From JAIQFR01 sp041494445 (GTDB lineage: Bacteria > Acidobacteriota > Polarisedimenticolia > Polarisedimenticolales > JAIQFR01): a DNA stretch of 21,065 nt. The notes beneath the pieces were generated by a model. That model saw nothing but the letters and a program-made list of their open reading frames with translations, was not told where the DNA came from and did not search any database. Made by a program: the position numbers and the translations under genes. Below are positions 8,281 through 15,644 of this stretch, piece by piece. The stretch covers positions 1 through 21,065 of the forward strand of contig JBGQAU010000058.1 in assembly GCA_041494445.1 (NCBI GenBank), read 5' to 3'. Position 1 is the first letter of the stretch. The number at the start of each line of letters is the position of its first letter.

Positions 8281-8286
8281 TAGAAT
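8281..8286 (+). promoter_or_regulatory. Candidate -10 element (TAGAAT) of the secreted TPR gene
   Basis: TAGAAT, preceded by GC, lies 32 nt before the TTG start at 8319 in the 123-bp divergent intergenic region. The -35 position holds only a weak TGGTGG-type sequence. A start near 8293 would give a ~26-nt leader carrying the AAGGAGG ribosome binding site. Confidence 0.35.
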
Positions 8287-8318
8287 CGGAAACCGGGGTC
8301 CGCACCAAGGAGGGGCAC

Positions 8319-9554
8319 TTGAGATCCAAGCGACTTGTCCTGTTCCCGCTCGCCGCGGCGTTACTGCTCTTGCTGTCTTCCCCTGCTCGCGCGCAGCAGG
8401 CGAGGCTGTACGGCAAGATCACCGACATGAACGGGAATCCGGTCGTCGGAGCGAAGCTGACCCTCGAGCCGGTTCAGGGCGGCGGCGCTTCGGCCTCGGC
8501 CACCACCAACAAGAAGGGCGCGTACATGTTCGGCATGGTCCGCCCGGGTCGCTACCGCCCGCTGATCGGCGCCGGAGGGCAGGTCATCCGGCACCTCAAA
8601 GGGAAGGCCACGGACATCGATAAGAAGGTCCAATGGGCGTTGGACGGCGCGGTGAAGCCGGGCGAGCCTCCGGCGCTCGACCTCGATGACGGTTACATCG
8701 TCGAGTGCGACTTCGCCCTCGGCCCGGCCATCGAGTTGGCGACCGGCGAGGGGAAGAAGGTGCTCCTGACCCCCGAGGAGGCGGTCGGCGAGCTCGCGAA
8801 GCGCGTCTCGCAGGGCGACTGCAAGGGTGCGATGCCTGAGATCGAGAAGGTGCTCACCGCGACCCCGGACAACGCGACGCTGAACTACCTGGCGGGATAC
8901 TGCAAGGCGAGCGACGACCGGACGGACGAGGCGGTCGCCTCCCTCACTCGAGCGCTCGAGCTGCAGCCCGCCATGCCGGGCGTCGCGCTGCTCCGGGGCG
9001 AGGTCGAGGCGCGTACGGGAAAACTCGCCGAGGCGGAGGCGGATTTCAAGCGCGAGATCGCGGGCACGCAGGAAAAGAAGCTCGTCACCGACAGCTGGAT
9101 CGCCCTGGGGGTCCTCTATCGCCAGCAGGGGAAGGACGCCGACGCCGTGTCGGCCTTCCAGAAGGTCGTGGAGTTGGCGCCGGAGCGGCCGGAGTCCTAC
9201 TCGGAGCTTTCCGCGCTGTACACCCGGATGGGGCATCCGGAAAAGGCGGGGGAGATGATCGAGCAGGCCAAGCAGGCGGGCGGCCTCGACCCCGCGGTGC
9301 TCCTGAACGTCGGGATCTCCTATCTCAACCACCGGAACTACGATCAGGCCGCGGATTACTTCCGGCGCGTCATCGACCAGGGAAAGAAAGACCCGACCGA
9401 GGGGACGGCGTGGGCGCTGCTCGCGCGCTGCCAGCTCAACGCCGGCAAGGTGGACGAAGGCGTCGCCTCGCTCAAGAAATCTCTGGATCTCGACCCGAAA
9501 GGAAGCCTCGCGGACGAGAACCGGGACATTCTCAAGACGCTGGAGAAGAAGTAG
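8319..9554 (+). CDS. Secreted TPR protein with N-terminal carboxypeptidase-regulatory-like domain
   Basis: A 411-residue exported protein. I chose the TTG at 8319 because AAGGAGG (8307-8313) lies 5 nt upstream and translation from there gives a clean signal peptide: basic MRSKR, a hydrophobic Leu-rich core, and a likely signal peptidase I site after ARA (residue 25). The open frame extends far upstream, but those codons are shadow of the divergent gene. Residues ~28-95 resemble a carboxypeptidase-regulatory-like (Ig-type) fold: ARLYGKITDMNGNPVVGAKL, then a NKKGAYMF strand and VRPGRY. After a linker, residues ~150-411 contain at least six TPR motifs (for example A-V-S-A-F-Q-K-V-V-E-L-A-P). Likely a periplasmic or outer-membrane scaffold; partner unknown. 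The last 23 bases overlap the convergent VWFA gene. Confidence 0.87.
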   Translation: MRSKRLVLFPLAAALLLLLSSPARAQQARLYGKITDMNGNPVVGAKLTLEPVQGGGASASATTNKKGAYMFGMVRPGRYRPLIGAGGQVIRHLKGKATDIDKKVQWALDGAVKPGEPPALDLDDGYIVECDFALGPAIELATGEGKKVLLTPEEAVGELAKRVSQGDCKGAMPEIEKVLTATPDNATLNYLAGYCKASDDRTDEAVASLTRALELQPAMPGVALLRGEVEARTGKLAEAEADFKREIAGTQEKKLVTDSWIALGVLYRQQGKDADAVSAFQKVVELAPERPESYSELSALYTRMGHPEKAGEMIEQAKQAGGLDPAVLLNVGISYLNHRNYDQAADYFRRVIDQGKKDPTEGTAWALLARCQLNAGKVDEGVASLKKSLDLDPKGSLADENRDILKTLEKK

Positions 9555-11790
9555 CGGGGGCCGGAACTTCTTCCGGCTTCGGTCGAGCGGACGCGGGAGG
9601 CGCGGGCGCCTGTTCCGCGCGATTCACCGCGAAGGAGGCTCGTATCTCCGCCGTGGAGTCGGCGGCGAGATCGCGAGCCTCGAGGCGCAACGCATAGGCT
9701 CCCGCCGGCAGCGACGCCACGCTGACGGACACCAGACAGAGATCGCCGCCCGAGCCGTCCGGCCGGAACATGAGCATCCGGCTTTGGACGGCATGGTCCC
9801 CGCCGGCCACATCGGTCACGTGAACCCCGATGTCGAGCTTGGGGGATTCCCCGTTCGCCCGAAGGAGCCCCCGCAACCAGAACAGGGCGAGGACATCGCC
9901 CGGACCGTAGTCGGAGTGGGTCGAGGGGAGCAGCCTCAACCCGTCCTTCAACTGCAGCGGGTCGGCCTGCCCTAGGGTCGGCTTCCACGTGGGCAGGAGC
10001 GGGGCCGCGCCCTCCTCGGGCTCCGCGAGCAGGAGCCCCGCGAAGCGGAGCGCGCCGTCGGCCGGCGGCGGCGCGACGGTCACGGGCGCGACCCACGATC
10101 CGAACTGCGGGGGCTCGTTGATCCGCAGGTTGGCCTGCACGTCGTAGTGCCCGGGAGGCAGCTGCAGCCGCCCCTCGACCCGGAACGACCTGCGGACCGC
10201 GCCGACCCCCTCGGGCTTCACCCTCGCGCTCAGCGAGCGGGAGTACCTGCGGACGATCTCACCGCCCGCGCGGGCCACGAGGTTGAAATCCAGGTCGATC
10301 TTGGCGCCGTTCGCGTCATCGGGCGGAAAAGCGATCGGCCCGAGAGCCTCCACCACCACGACCACCGGCACGCCGTCCGCCGAGCCACCCGGGAGCGTCT
10401 CCGCCGAGCCTCGCACGGAGATCGTGCGATAGCGGGCCAGGTTGTCCACGACACCGTTGGCGATCTCGCGCTCCTCGACGAGCCCGGGTATCACGTCGCC
10501 GTATCGGCCGCGTCTCGCCGTGACCGTGGTCCCCGGCTTCGGAACGCTGACCACGATGGCGCGGTACCGCGCGTCCTTGCGCTCCTCGGGCACCTTGCAC
10601 GATAGGCGGTAGAAACGGGTGGACTCCTCGTCGATCACCTCGAACGCCTTGCGGAAGTCGCTCTGGGTCAGCAGGCGCCCGCCGGTTTCTCCCGCCAGCA
10701 CGCCGAGCACCTGCCGGCGCGCGCCGGCCGACCCGGACGAGAGCGAGAGGTCGAGGCCCATGTCCTCGAGCGCCGCGTCGTCGAGGCCGATCCGGTAGGC
10801 GGCGTTGCGCCAATCGATACTCTTGGAGACGTCACCGATGGTCAGGTCCTCGCCGATATCGATGGAATAGACGGTCACGCCGTTCCGCTCCAGCGCCTTG
10901 ACCAGGTCACGGAACTTCGGTGTGAACCCGCCGGTCTGGCGCGAGATCTCGCCCGGGGTCGTCATGGGGAAGCCCGAGGACAGCAGCACGAGGATCCTGC
11001 GCCCGGGCAGCCCGCCGAACAGGTCGCTCACCGCCCGGACCGTCTCGTAGAAATGCTCCCTCTGCCAGTCGAGGACCTGGCTCGCGACGAGCCCCATTCG
11101 TCGCAGCCGACTCTGGTCGAGGGTCGTGTCCGAGGAGCGATAGGCGATGATCGACTCGGTCATGTCGTCCTCGAAGCTCGACGTGGGCATCCAGGTCACC
11201 TTGTCGATCGCCAGCGCGAGCTCCGCCGGGTCCGAGCTGAAACCGGATTCGGCGCGCAACGCCATGTCCAGCTCGTAAATCGCGGCATGGTCACCGGGCC
11301 GGAAGTTCGTTCGGACGAATTCCTTGGCCGCCCGCTTGGCCTGGGACATCCGCAGCGCGCTGGTGCCGTTGAGGTTGTCGAACAGGATCACCAGCGAGCG
11401 GCGCTCGGCGGGAGCGGCCTTTCGCGTCGCGGCGGCTTCGGGAGTCGCGCCCGGCGGCGTAGCGGCGACGGACTCCGGGGACGGGAGAATCGAAGCCACC
11501 GCGGAAGGAGTCGCGGCTGTGGGCGGCGCGCCCCACTCGTCCACCGCGACCACCTGGAGAGGCTGGCCGTGCTCCAGCACCTCGAAGTCTCCCGGCCCCA
11601 GCCCGCTCACGATCTTCCCGTGGCGGTCGCGCACCACGACGTCGAACTGCGCGAGCCGGACGCGGACCGTTTCCACCATCGGCGCGGGCGGTGCCTTCGC
11701 GGCGTCCTGCGGGGGGCCCGACGGATCCGCGACGGCGAGGCCGCAAAGGGCAGCCATCGCGAGGCCGGACAGCAAGCGGTGCCTCGACAT
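9532..11790 (-). CDS. Secreted VWFA-related protein (acidobacterial type)
   Basis: A 752-residue exported protein resembling the VWFA-related domain family (TIGR03436 type) expanded in Acidobacteria; function unknown. The signal peptide is MSRHRLLSGLAMAALCGLAVA. Residues ~38-75 match the conserved entry strand (VRVRLAQFDVVVRDRHGK, then DFEVLEHGQP). The VWA-like fold follows, with first strand LVILFDNLNG (D138) instead of the canonical DxSxS metal site, and a later ILVLLSSGFP strand. The C-terminal half is beta-rich and ends in a Pro/Ala-rich tail. ATG 11790 is preceded by AAGGAGG three bases away. The open frame continues ~400 bp further upstream, but that part is AT-richer, not conserved-looking, and lies in the intergenic region, so I excluded it. 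Confidence 0.87.
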   Translation of the reverse strand: MSRHRLLSGLAMAALCGLAVADPSGPPQDAAKAPPAPMVETVRVRLAQFDVVVRDRHGKIVSGLGPGDFEVLEHGQPLQVVAVDEWGAPPTAATPSAVASILPSPESVAATPPGATPEAAATRKAAPAERRSLVILFDNLNGTSALRMSQAKRAAKEFVRTNFRPGDHAAIYELDMALRAESGFSSDPAELALAIDKVTWMPTSSFEDDMTESIIAYRSSDTTLDQSRLRRMGLVASQVLDWQREHFYETVRAVSDLFGGLPGRRILVLLSSGFPMTTPGEISRQTGGFTPKFRDLVKALERNGVTVYSIDIGEDLTIGDVSKSIDWRNAAYRIGLDDAALEDMGLDLSLSSGSAGARRQVLGVLAGETGGRLLTQSDFRKAFEVIDEESTRFYRLSCKVPEERKDARYRAIVVSVPKPGTTVTARRGRYGDVIPGLVEEREIANGVVDNLARYRTISVRGSAETLPGGSADGVPVVVVVEALGPIAFPPDDANGAKIDLDFNLVARAGGEIVRRYSRSLSARVKPEGVGAVRRSFRVEGRLQLPPGHYDVQANLRINEPPQFGSWVAPVTVAPPPADGALRFAGLLLAEPEEGAAPLLPTWKPTLGQADPLQLKDGLRLLPSTHSDYGPGDVLALFWLRGLLRANGESPKLDIGVHVTDVAGGDHAVQSRMLMFRPDGSGGDLCLVSVSVASLPAGAYALRLEARDLAADSTAEIRASFAVNRAEQAPAPPASARPKPEEVPAPATSSPAS

Positions 11791-11822
11791 GGGCCTCCTT
11801 GCGCGCGAAACCTGCGTCGCGG

Positions 11823-11850
11823 ATTCTAGCACCACGATTTCGGACCGCGA
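11823..11850 (-). promoter_or_regulatory. Candidate promoter of the VWFA-related gene
   Basis: On the minus strand TCGCGG (11850-11845) and TAGAAT (11828-11823) are separated by 16 nt. A start near 11815 would give a ~25-nt leader ending in AAGGAGG. The -10 has the same GCTAGAAT context as the element at 8281. Confidence 0.35.
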
Positions 11851-12099
11851 CCGCGCCACCCTTCGGTGCGTCTCGCCGAGGGGCGAAAGTCCAAAAACGC
11901 GGAGAACTCCAAATTGTTGGACGAATTTCCAAAGGGTTGCCGGGAAGCCATACCTCCGTTGAAAATTAGATCCTGTTATCTTGATGAAAATGAACATGTT
12001 CCTGGCTTTGGATCGTCCTCGTTTCATGGCAGCTACCTTGCACGGACGTATCGTATCCTCATCGGATGGCCGTTGAGGGACACTGACTAGGGGGGAGTC

Positions 12100-12171
12100 A
12101 TGCTCGCCGTTCGAGCTTGCCGCACGATTCCAGCGTGGCTCTCCGGAACAGCATGGGGCAACGATCGATAA
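12100..12171 (+). other. Possible 23-codon leader ORF upstream of the receptor
   Basis: A short ATG-to-TAA frame with a GGGGGGAG tract just before its ATG (2-nt gap) ends 33 bp before the receptor start. It encodes two Trp, several Arg and one Cys. The spacing of the ribosome binding site is short and the length is within chance expectation, so this is only a possibility. Confidence 0.15.
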
Positions 12172-12204
12172 CAAGGGCTTGAGGATGTCCACGGAGGGAG
12201 ACGC

Positions 12205-15200
12205 ATGAATTGGAGGGCATGCCTGCGTGGTGCTGCGCTCGTTCTGGCTGTGGCGGCCTTCGCCCTGCCGGCGCTGGCGCAGACGTCGGCGACCACGGGC
12301 GCCATGGCCGGGCTCGTGACGGACGAAAAGGGCGCTCCCCTGGCGGGCGCCAGCGTCACGGTGTCCGGCGTTCAGGCGCCCGCGAGCGCCACGACCGACG
12401 CCAACGGGCGATTCACGATCCCGAACCTCGTTCCCGGCGCTTACAAGGTCCGCGTCGAGGCGTTAGGGTTCGGGACCATCGTCCAGACCGTCACGGTGAG
12501 CATCAACTCGCGCAGCCGGGCGGACTTCCGGCTCTCGCCGGGCAGGGTGGAGGAGGTCAGGGTCACGGCCGAGGCGCCGCTGGTGGACGAGAGGACCGTC
12601 ACCACGGGGTCTACGTTCACGGTGGACAAGTACGTGGACTACGTCCCGGTCGGACGCAACTTCACGCAGACTTTCACCCTTGCACCAGGCGTCGAGAGCG
12701 GGGGAGGCACGGGCGCCGGAAACTACTCGGTTTCCGGGGCTTCGGGACTCGAGAACACCTACCTGATCGACGGTGTGAACATCACGAACACCGGCTACGG
12801 CGGCGTCGGGTCGTACAACATCATCTTCGGCTCGCTCGGTAGCGGCGTGACCTACGACTTCCTGGATGAGATCCAGGTCAAGACCGGAGGCATCGACGCC
12901 GAATACGGGCAGGCCACCGGCGGTGTCATCAACACCGTGGTGAAATCGGGGACGAACAGTCTCAGCGGCTCGGTCAGCGTCTTCTCGTCGCCGGCCAGCA
13001 TGGAGAAGGACTACAAGCTGGTCCAGCGCCTCGTGGGCGCCACCAACACGCTCTCCGATTCCACCACCGACGTCGCGCTCTCGGTGGGCGGCCCGATCGT
13101 GAAGGACCGCCTTTTCTTCTTTGCCGCCTACAACCCCGTGGACAGCACCAACAACTTCCAGATCAACGACCTGGCGCTGATGTCGAACTTCACCGCGCTG
13201 CCGGACGGCACCGACGGCCCCACCCACTATCCCACCATCGCGGCAGGGGAGCAGGAACGGAAGCGCCACAACGACAACTGGGCGGCGAAGTTCGACTTCT
13301 ACGTCACGCCGAACCATAGGGTCCAGCTCAGCGGGTTCGGCGATCCGTCCCGAGGCGACCGCGGCCCGCAGCGCGCGGACGTCGCCGGCACCCTGCGGTA
13401 CATGGATTACCTGCAGGGCGGCGGTCAAACGAAGATCCGCTACGGCGCGAACAACTGGAGCCTGAAGTACGACGGCGTGTTCACGCCGAACTTCTTCATG
13501 CAGGCGCAGATGGCCAGGCACGACGGCAAGTTCCAGGAAGATCCTTCCCGGAACCTGCCGCAGCTTAGCGACCTGCGGCAGCTGCGGTGCTACAACGGGC
13601 AGGCATCCTGTGGGGGCGCGCCCACGCCCACCTCCGCCTCGGTCCAGCTCTATGGCGGCCCCGGCTTCATCCAGAACGACAAGGACAAGAACACCCAGTA
13701 CAAGCTCAGCGCGACGTGGATCCATGGTCCCGTCGAGGTGAAGGCGGGGGTCCAGTACGACGACATCTCGTACCAGGAGCAGACGCTCTACAGCGGCCTC
13801 CCGATCCAGTACTACGTGCCGCTGGACGCCAACATGAGCGGCAGCCTGGTGGACCCGGGCGCGCCCACCCTGCAGCCCTGCGACAGCCAGGCCGCGGGCA
13901 ACGACTGCTACATCTATCTCACCTCCACGTCGGGCGCGCAGCTCCAGAGGAGGGGGACCTCGTCCTACCGGACGGTGCGGAACCGGTACAACCCGCTGAA
14001 CCCGCCGACGTCCACCAAGGACACCGGGGTGTTCGCCCAGGCGACCTGGTCCATCGCGTCCCGGTGGACCCTGAAGGCCGGCGTGCGGATGAACCGCCAG
14101 AAGATCTCGGGGTCCGGGAACTTCTCCATGCCGTTCAACCTGTTCTACCCGGACAAGACCAACGTCAACGCGTACACGCTGGTGCCGGCCTCCATCACGG
14201 CTCCCAATGACCCAACGATCGAAGCCATCCAGATCGGACGCTACACCGCCCAGTCGTACACCTTCTCCGACGTCTACGCGCCGCGCCTGGGGCTGACCTG
14301 GGACGTCAAGGGCGACGGCCGGATGAAGCTCTACATGGCGGCATCCCGCTACTACGAGCGGATCCCCAACGACCTGGCGGTCCGCGCCCTGTCGAACGAG
14401 ATCGGGAACACCTACTACGGCTGGGGCGCGTACGACAAGGCCACCGGCACGCCGTCGAATCCGGTCTACATCAACTCGCCGGGTACCCCGATATACTGGC
14501 AGGGCCTCCAGCCGGAGATCATCCTCTCCAACACGAAGCTCCCCTACAGCGACGAGCTGGTCCTCGGCATGCAGAGCGAGGTCGGGCGTGACCTGTCCGT
14601 CGAGGTGCGGGCCATCTACCGGACCTACGGCCGGGCGCTGGAAGACATTCAGTTCGGCAGCGACGAGGCGATCGAGAACTGGTACTACGGGGTCAATGCC
14701 GGTTACCCGGACGATCCGTTCCCAGGTTACGGCCACCAGCCCTTCGGCGCGTACATCCTGGCCAACCCGGGCGCCAATACCGGCAGCGCCCCGTTCCCGA
14801 AGCCGAAGCGCGAGTACAGGGCCCTCGAGTTCATCGCGAACAAGCGCTTCAGCGACCACTGGATGATGTTCGGGAACCTCCGCATCTCCGAGCTGCGCGG
14901 GTTCTACGAGGGGCTGTTCCGCAACGACAACGGCCAGTCCGACCCGAACATCACCTCGCTCTACGACTTCCCGAACACTCCGATGATGCGGGGCCAGTTC
15001 TTGAACGGCCCGCTCAACACCGACCGGCCTTACGTGGCGAAACTCTACTCGAGCTACAGCTGGGACAACGGCATCACGCTGGGCGGCTCGTTCAACTGGG
15101 CTTCCGGCAACCCGCGGACCCCGCTGCTGGCCCACCCGAACTACCAGAACGGCGGCGAGATCCCGGGGCTCAACCCGCTGTACAAGTGGTGGACCTTCGA

Positions 15201-15576
15201 CCCGGCCGAGCCCAATGCGGTGTGTTACAGCGACGGACGATGCCTCGCACTGGGGACGGCCGCGCAATACTTCGCCGACCAGAACTCGGCGTCCGGCTAC
15301 TTCCTGGGCAAGTACACGCTCGTGAATCGCGGCTCCCTGGGCCGCAACCCCGATACCACCAACTTGGACCTGATGCTCTCCTACAACCACAAGTTCGGCA
15401 AGTGGGCCAATTTCCAGGTGGCCGCCACGGTGTTCAACGTGCTCAACAACCGCGAGATCACGGCGATGGACGACTTCGTGGAGTACACCGCCGGCATCAC
15501 CGAACCCGATTACAACAAGCCCCTGTCGTACCAGGGGCCACGCGCCGTGCGCATCAACGCGAGATGGAGCTTCTAA
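12205..15576 (+). CDS. TonB-dependent outer-membrane receptor, Oar-like, with carboxypeptidase-regulatory-like domain
   Basis: A 1123-residue outer-membrane protein. The signal peptide (residues 1-25, ending PALA) is followed by a carboxypeptidase-regulatory-like domain (~30-113: GLVTDEKGAPLAGASVTVSG, then DANGRFTIPNLVPGAYKVRV). The plug domain (~120-255) contains YLIDGVNITNTGYGG and EYGQATGGVINTVVKSGTN, typical of acidobacterial and Oar/SusC-like receptors. The rest is a large beta-barrel ending in RINARWSF with a C-terminal Phe, the usual outer-membrane assembly signal. Such receptors import or bind large ligands using TonB energy; the ligand is not evident. ATG 12205 has GGAGGGAG 4 nt upstream. 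The dockerin gene starts 68 bp downstream with no terminator between, suggesting one operon. Confidence 0.92.
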   Translation: MNWRACLRGAALVLAVAAFALPALAQTSATTGAMAGLVTDEKGAPLAGASVTVSGVQAPASATTDANGRFTIPNLVPGAYKVRVEALGFGTIVQTVTVSINSRSRADFRLSPGRVEEVRVTAEAPLVDERTVTTGSTFTVDKYVDYVPVGRNFTQTFTLAPGVESGGGTGAGNYSVSGASGLENTYLIDGVNITNTGYGGVGSYNIIFGSLGSGVTYDFLDEIQVKTGGIDAEYGQATGGVINTVVKSGTNSLSGSVSVFSSPASMEKDYKLVQRLVGATNTLSDSTTDVALSVGGPIVKDRLFFFAAYNPVDSTNNFQINDLALMSNFTALPDGTDGPTHYPTIAAGEQERKRHNDNWAAKFDFYVTPNHRVQLSGFGDPSRGDRGPQRADVAGTLRYMDYLQGGGQTKIRYGANNWSLKYDGVFTPNFFMQAQMARHDGKFQEDPSRNLPQLSDLRQLRCYNGQASCGGAPTPTSASVQLYGGPGFIQNDKDKNTQYKLSATWIHGPVEVKAGVQYDDISYQEQTLYSGLPIQYYVPLDANMSGSLVDPGAPTLQPCDSQAAGNDCYIYLTSTSGAQLQRRGTSSYRTVRNRYNPLNPPTSTKDTGVFAQATWSIASRWTLKAGVRMNRQKISGSGNFSMPFNLFYPDKTNVNAYTLVPASITAPNDPTIEAIQIGRYTAQSYTFSDVYAPRLGLTWDVKGDGRMKLYMAASRYYERIPNDLAVRALSNEIGNTYYGWGAYDKATGTPSNPVYINSPGTPIYWQGLQPEIILSNTKLPYSDELVLGMQSEVGRDLSVEVRAIYRTYGRALEDIQFGSDEAIENWYYGVNAGYPDDPFPGYGHQPFGAYILANPGANTGSAPFPKPKREYRALEFIANKRFSDHWMMFGNLRISELRGFYEGLFRNDNGQSDPNITSLYDFPNTPMMRGQFLNGPLNTDRPYVAKLYSSYSWDNGITLGGSFNWASGNPRTPLLAHPNYQNGGEIPGLNPLYKWWTFDPAEPNAVCYSDGRCLALGTAAQYFADQNSASGYFLGKYTLVNRGSLGRNPDTTNLDLMLSYNHKFGKWANFQVAATVFNVLNNREITAMDDFVEYTAGITEPDYNKPLSYQGPRAVRINARWSF

Positions 15577-15644
15577 CCCAGCCTCCGGCGCGACGGGAGG
15601 AGGTCCATGAAACGATCAACGGTCGATAGGGAGGGGCTTCTGAC

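Larger units (their letters stand above)
11791..12204. other. Divergent intergenic region between VWFA gene and TonB-dependent receptor
   Basis: This 414-bp stretch holds no convincing protein gene. Its middle (about 11880-12010) is markedly richer in A and T than its surroundings and contains TCCAAATTGTTGGA (a 5-bp inverted repeat) and TTGAAA at 11959 followed by an extended-minus-10-like TGTTATCTT, a weak candidate promoter for the receptor. That start would leave a leader of about 215 nt. I looked for cobalamin, TPP and cyclic-di-GMP riboswitch landmarks and did not recognise any. Confidence 0.5.

Noticed and set aside
11791..12192. Upstream extension of the VWFA-related protein to 886 residues
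   Set aside because: The internal ATG at 11790 has AAGGAGG and begins a proper signal peptide. The extension would place the signal peptide in the middle and covers the AT-rich intergenic region.
12463..15390. Minus-strand 975-codon frame opposite the TonB-dependent receptor
   Set aside because: A Val/Arg/Asp-rich shadow of the receptor gene with no recognisable domain or signal.
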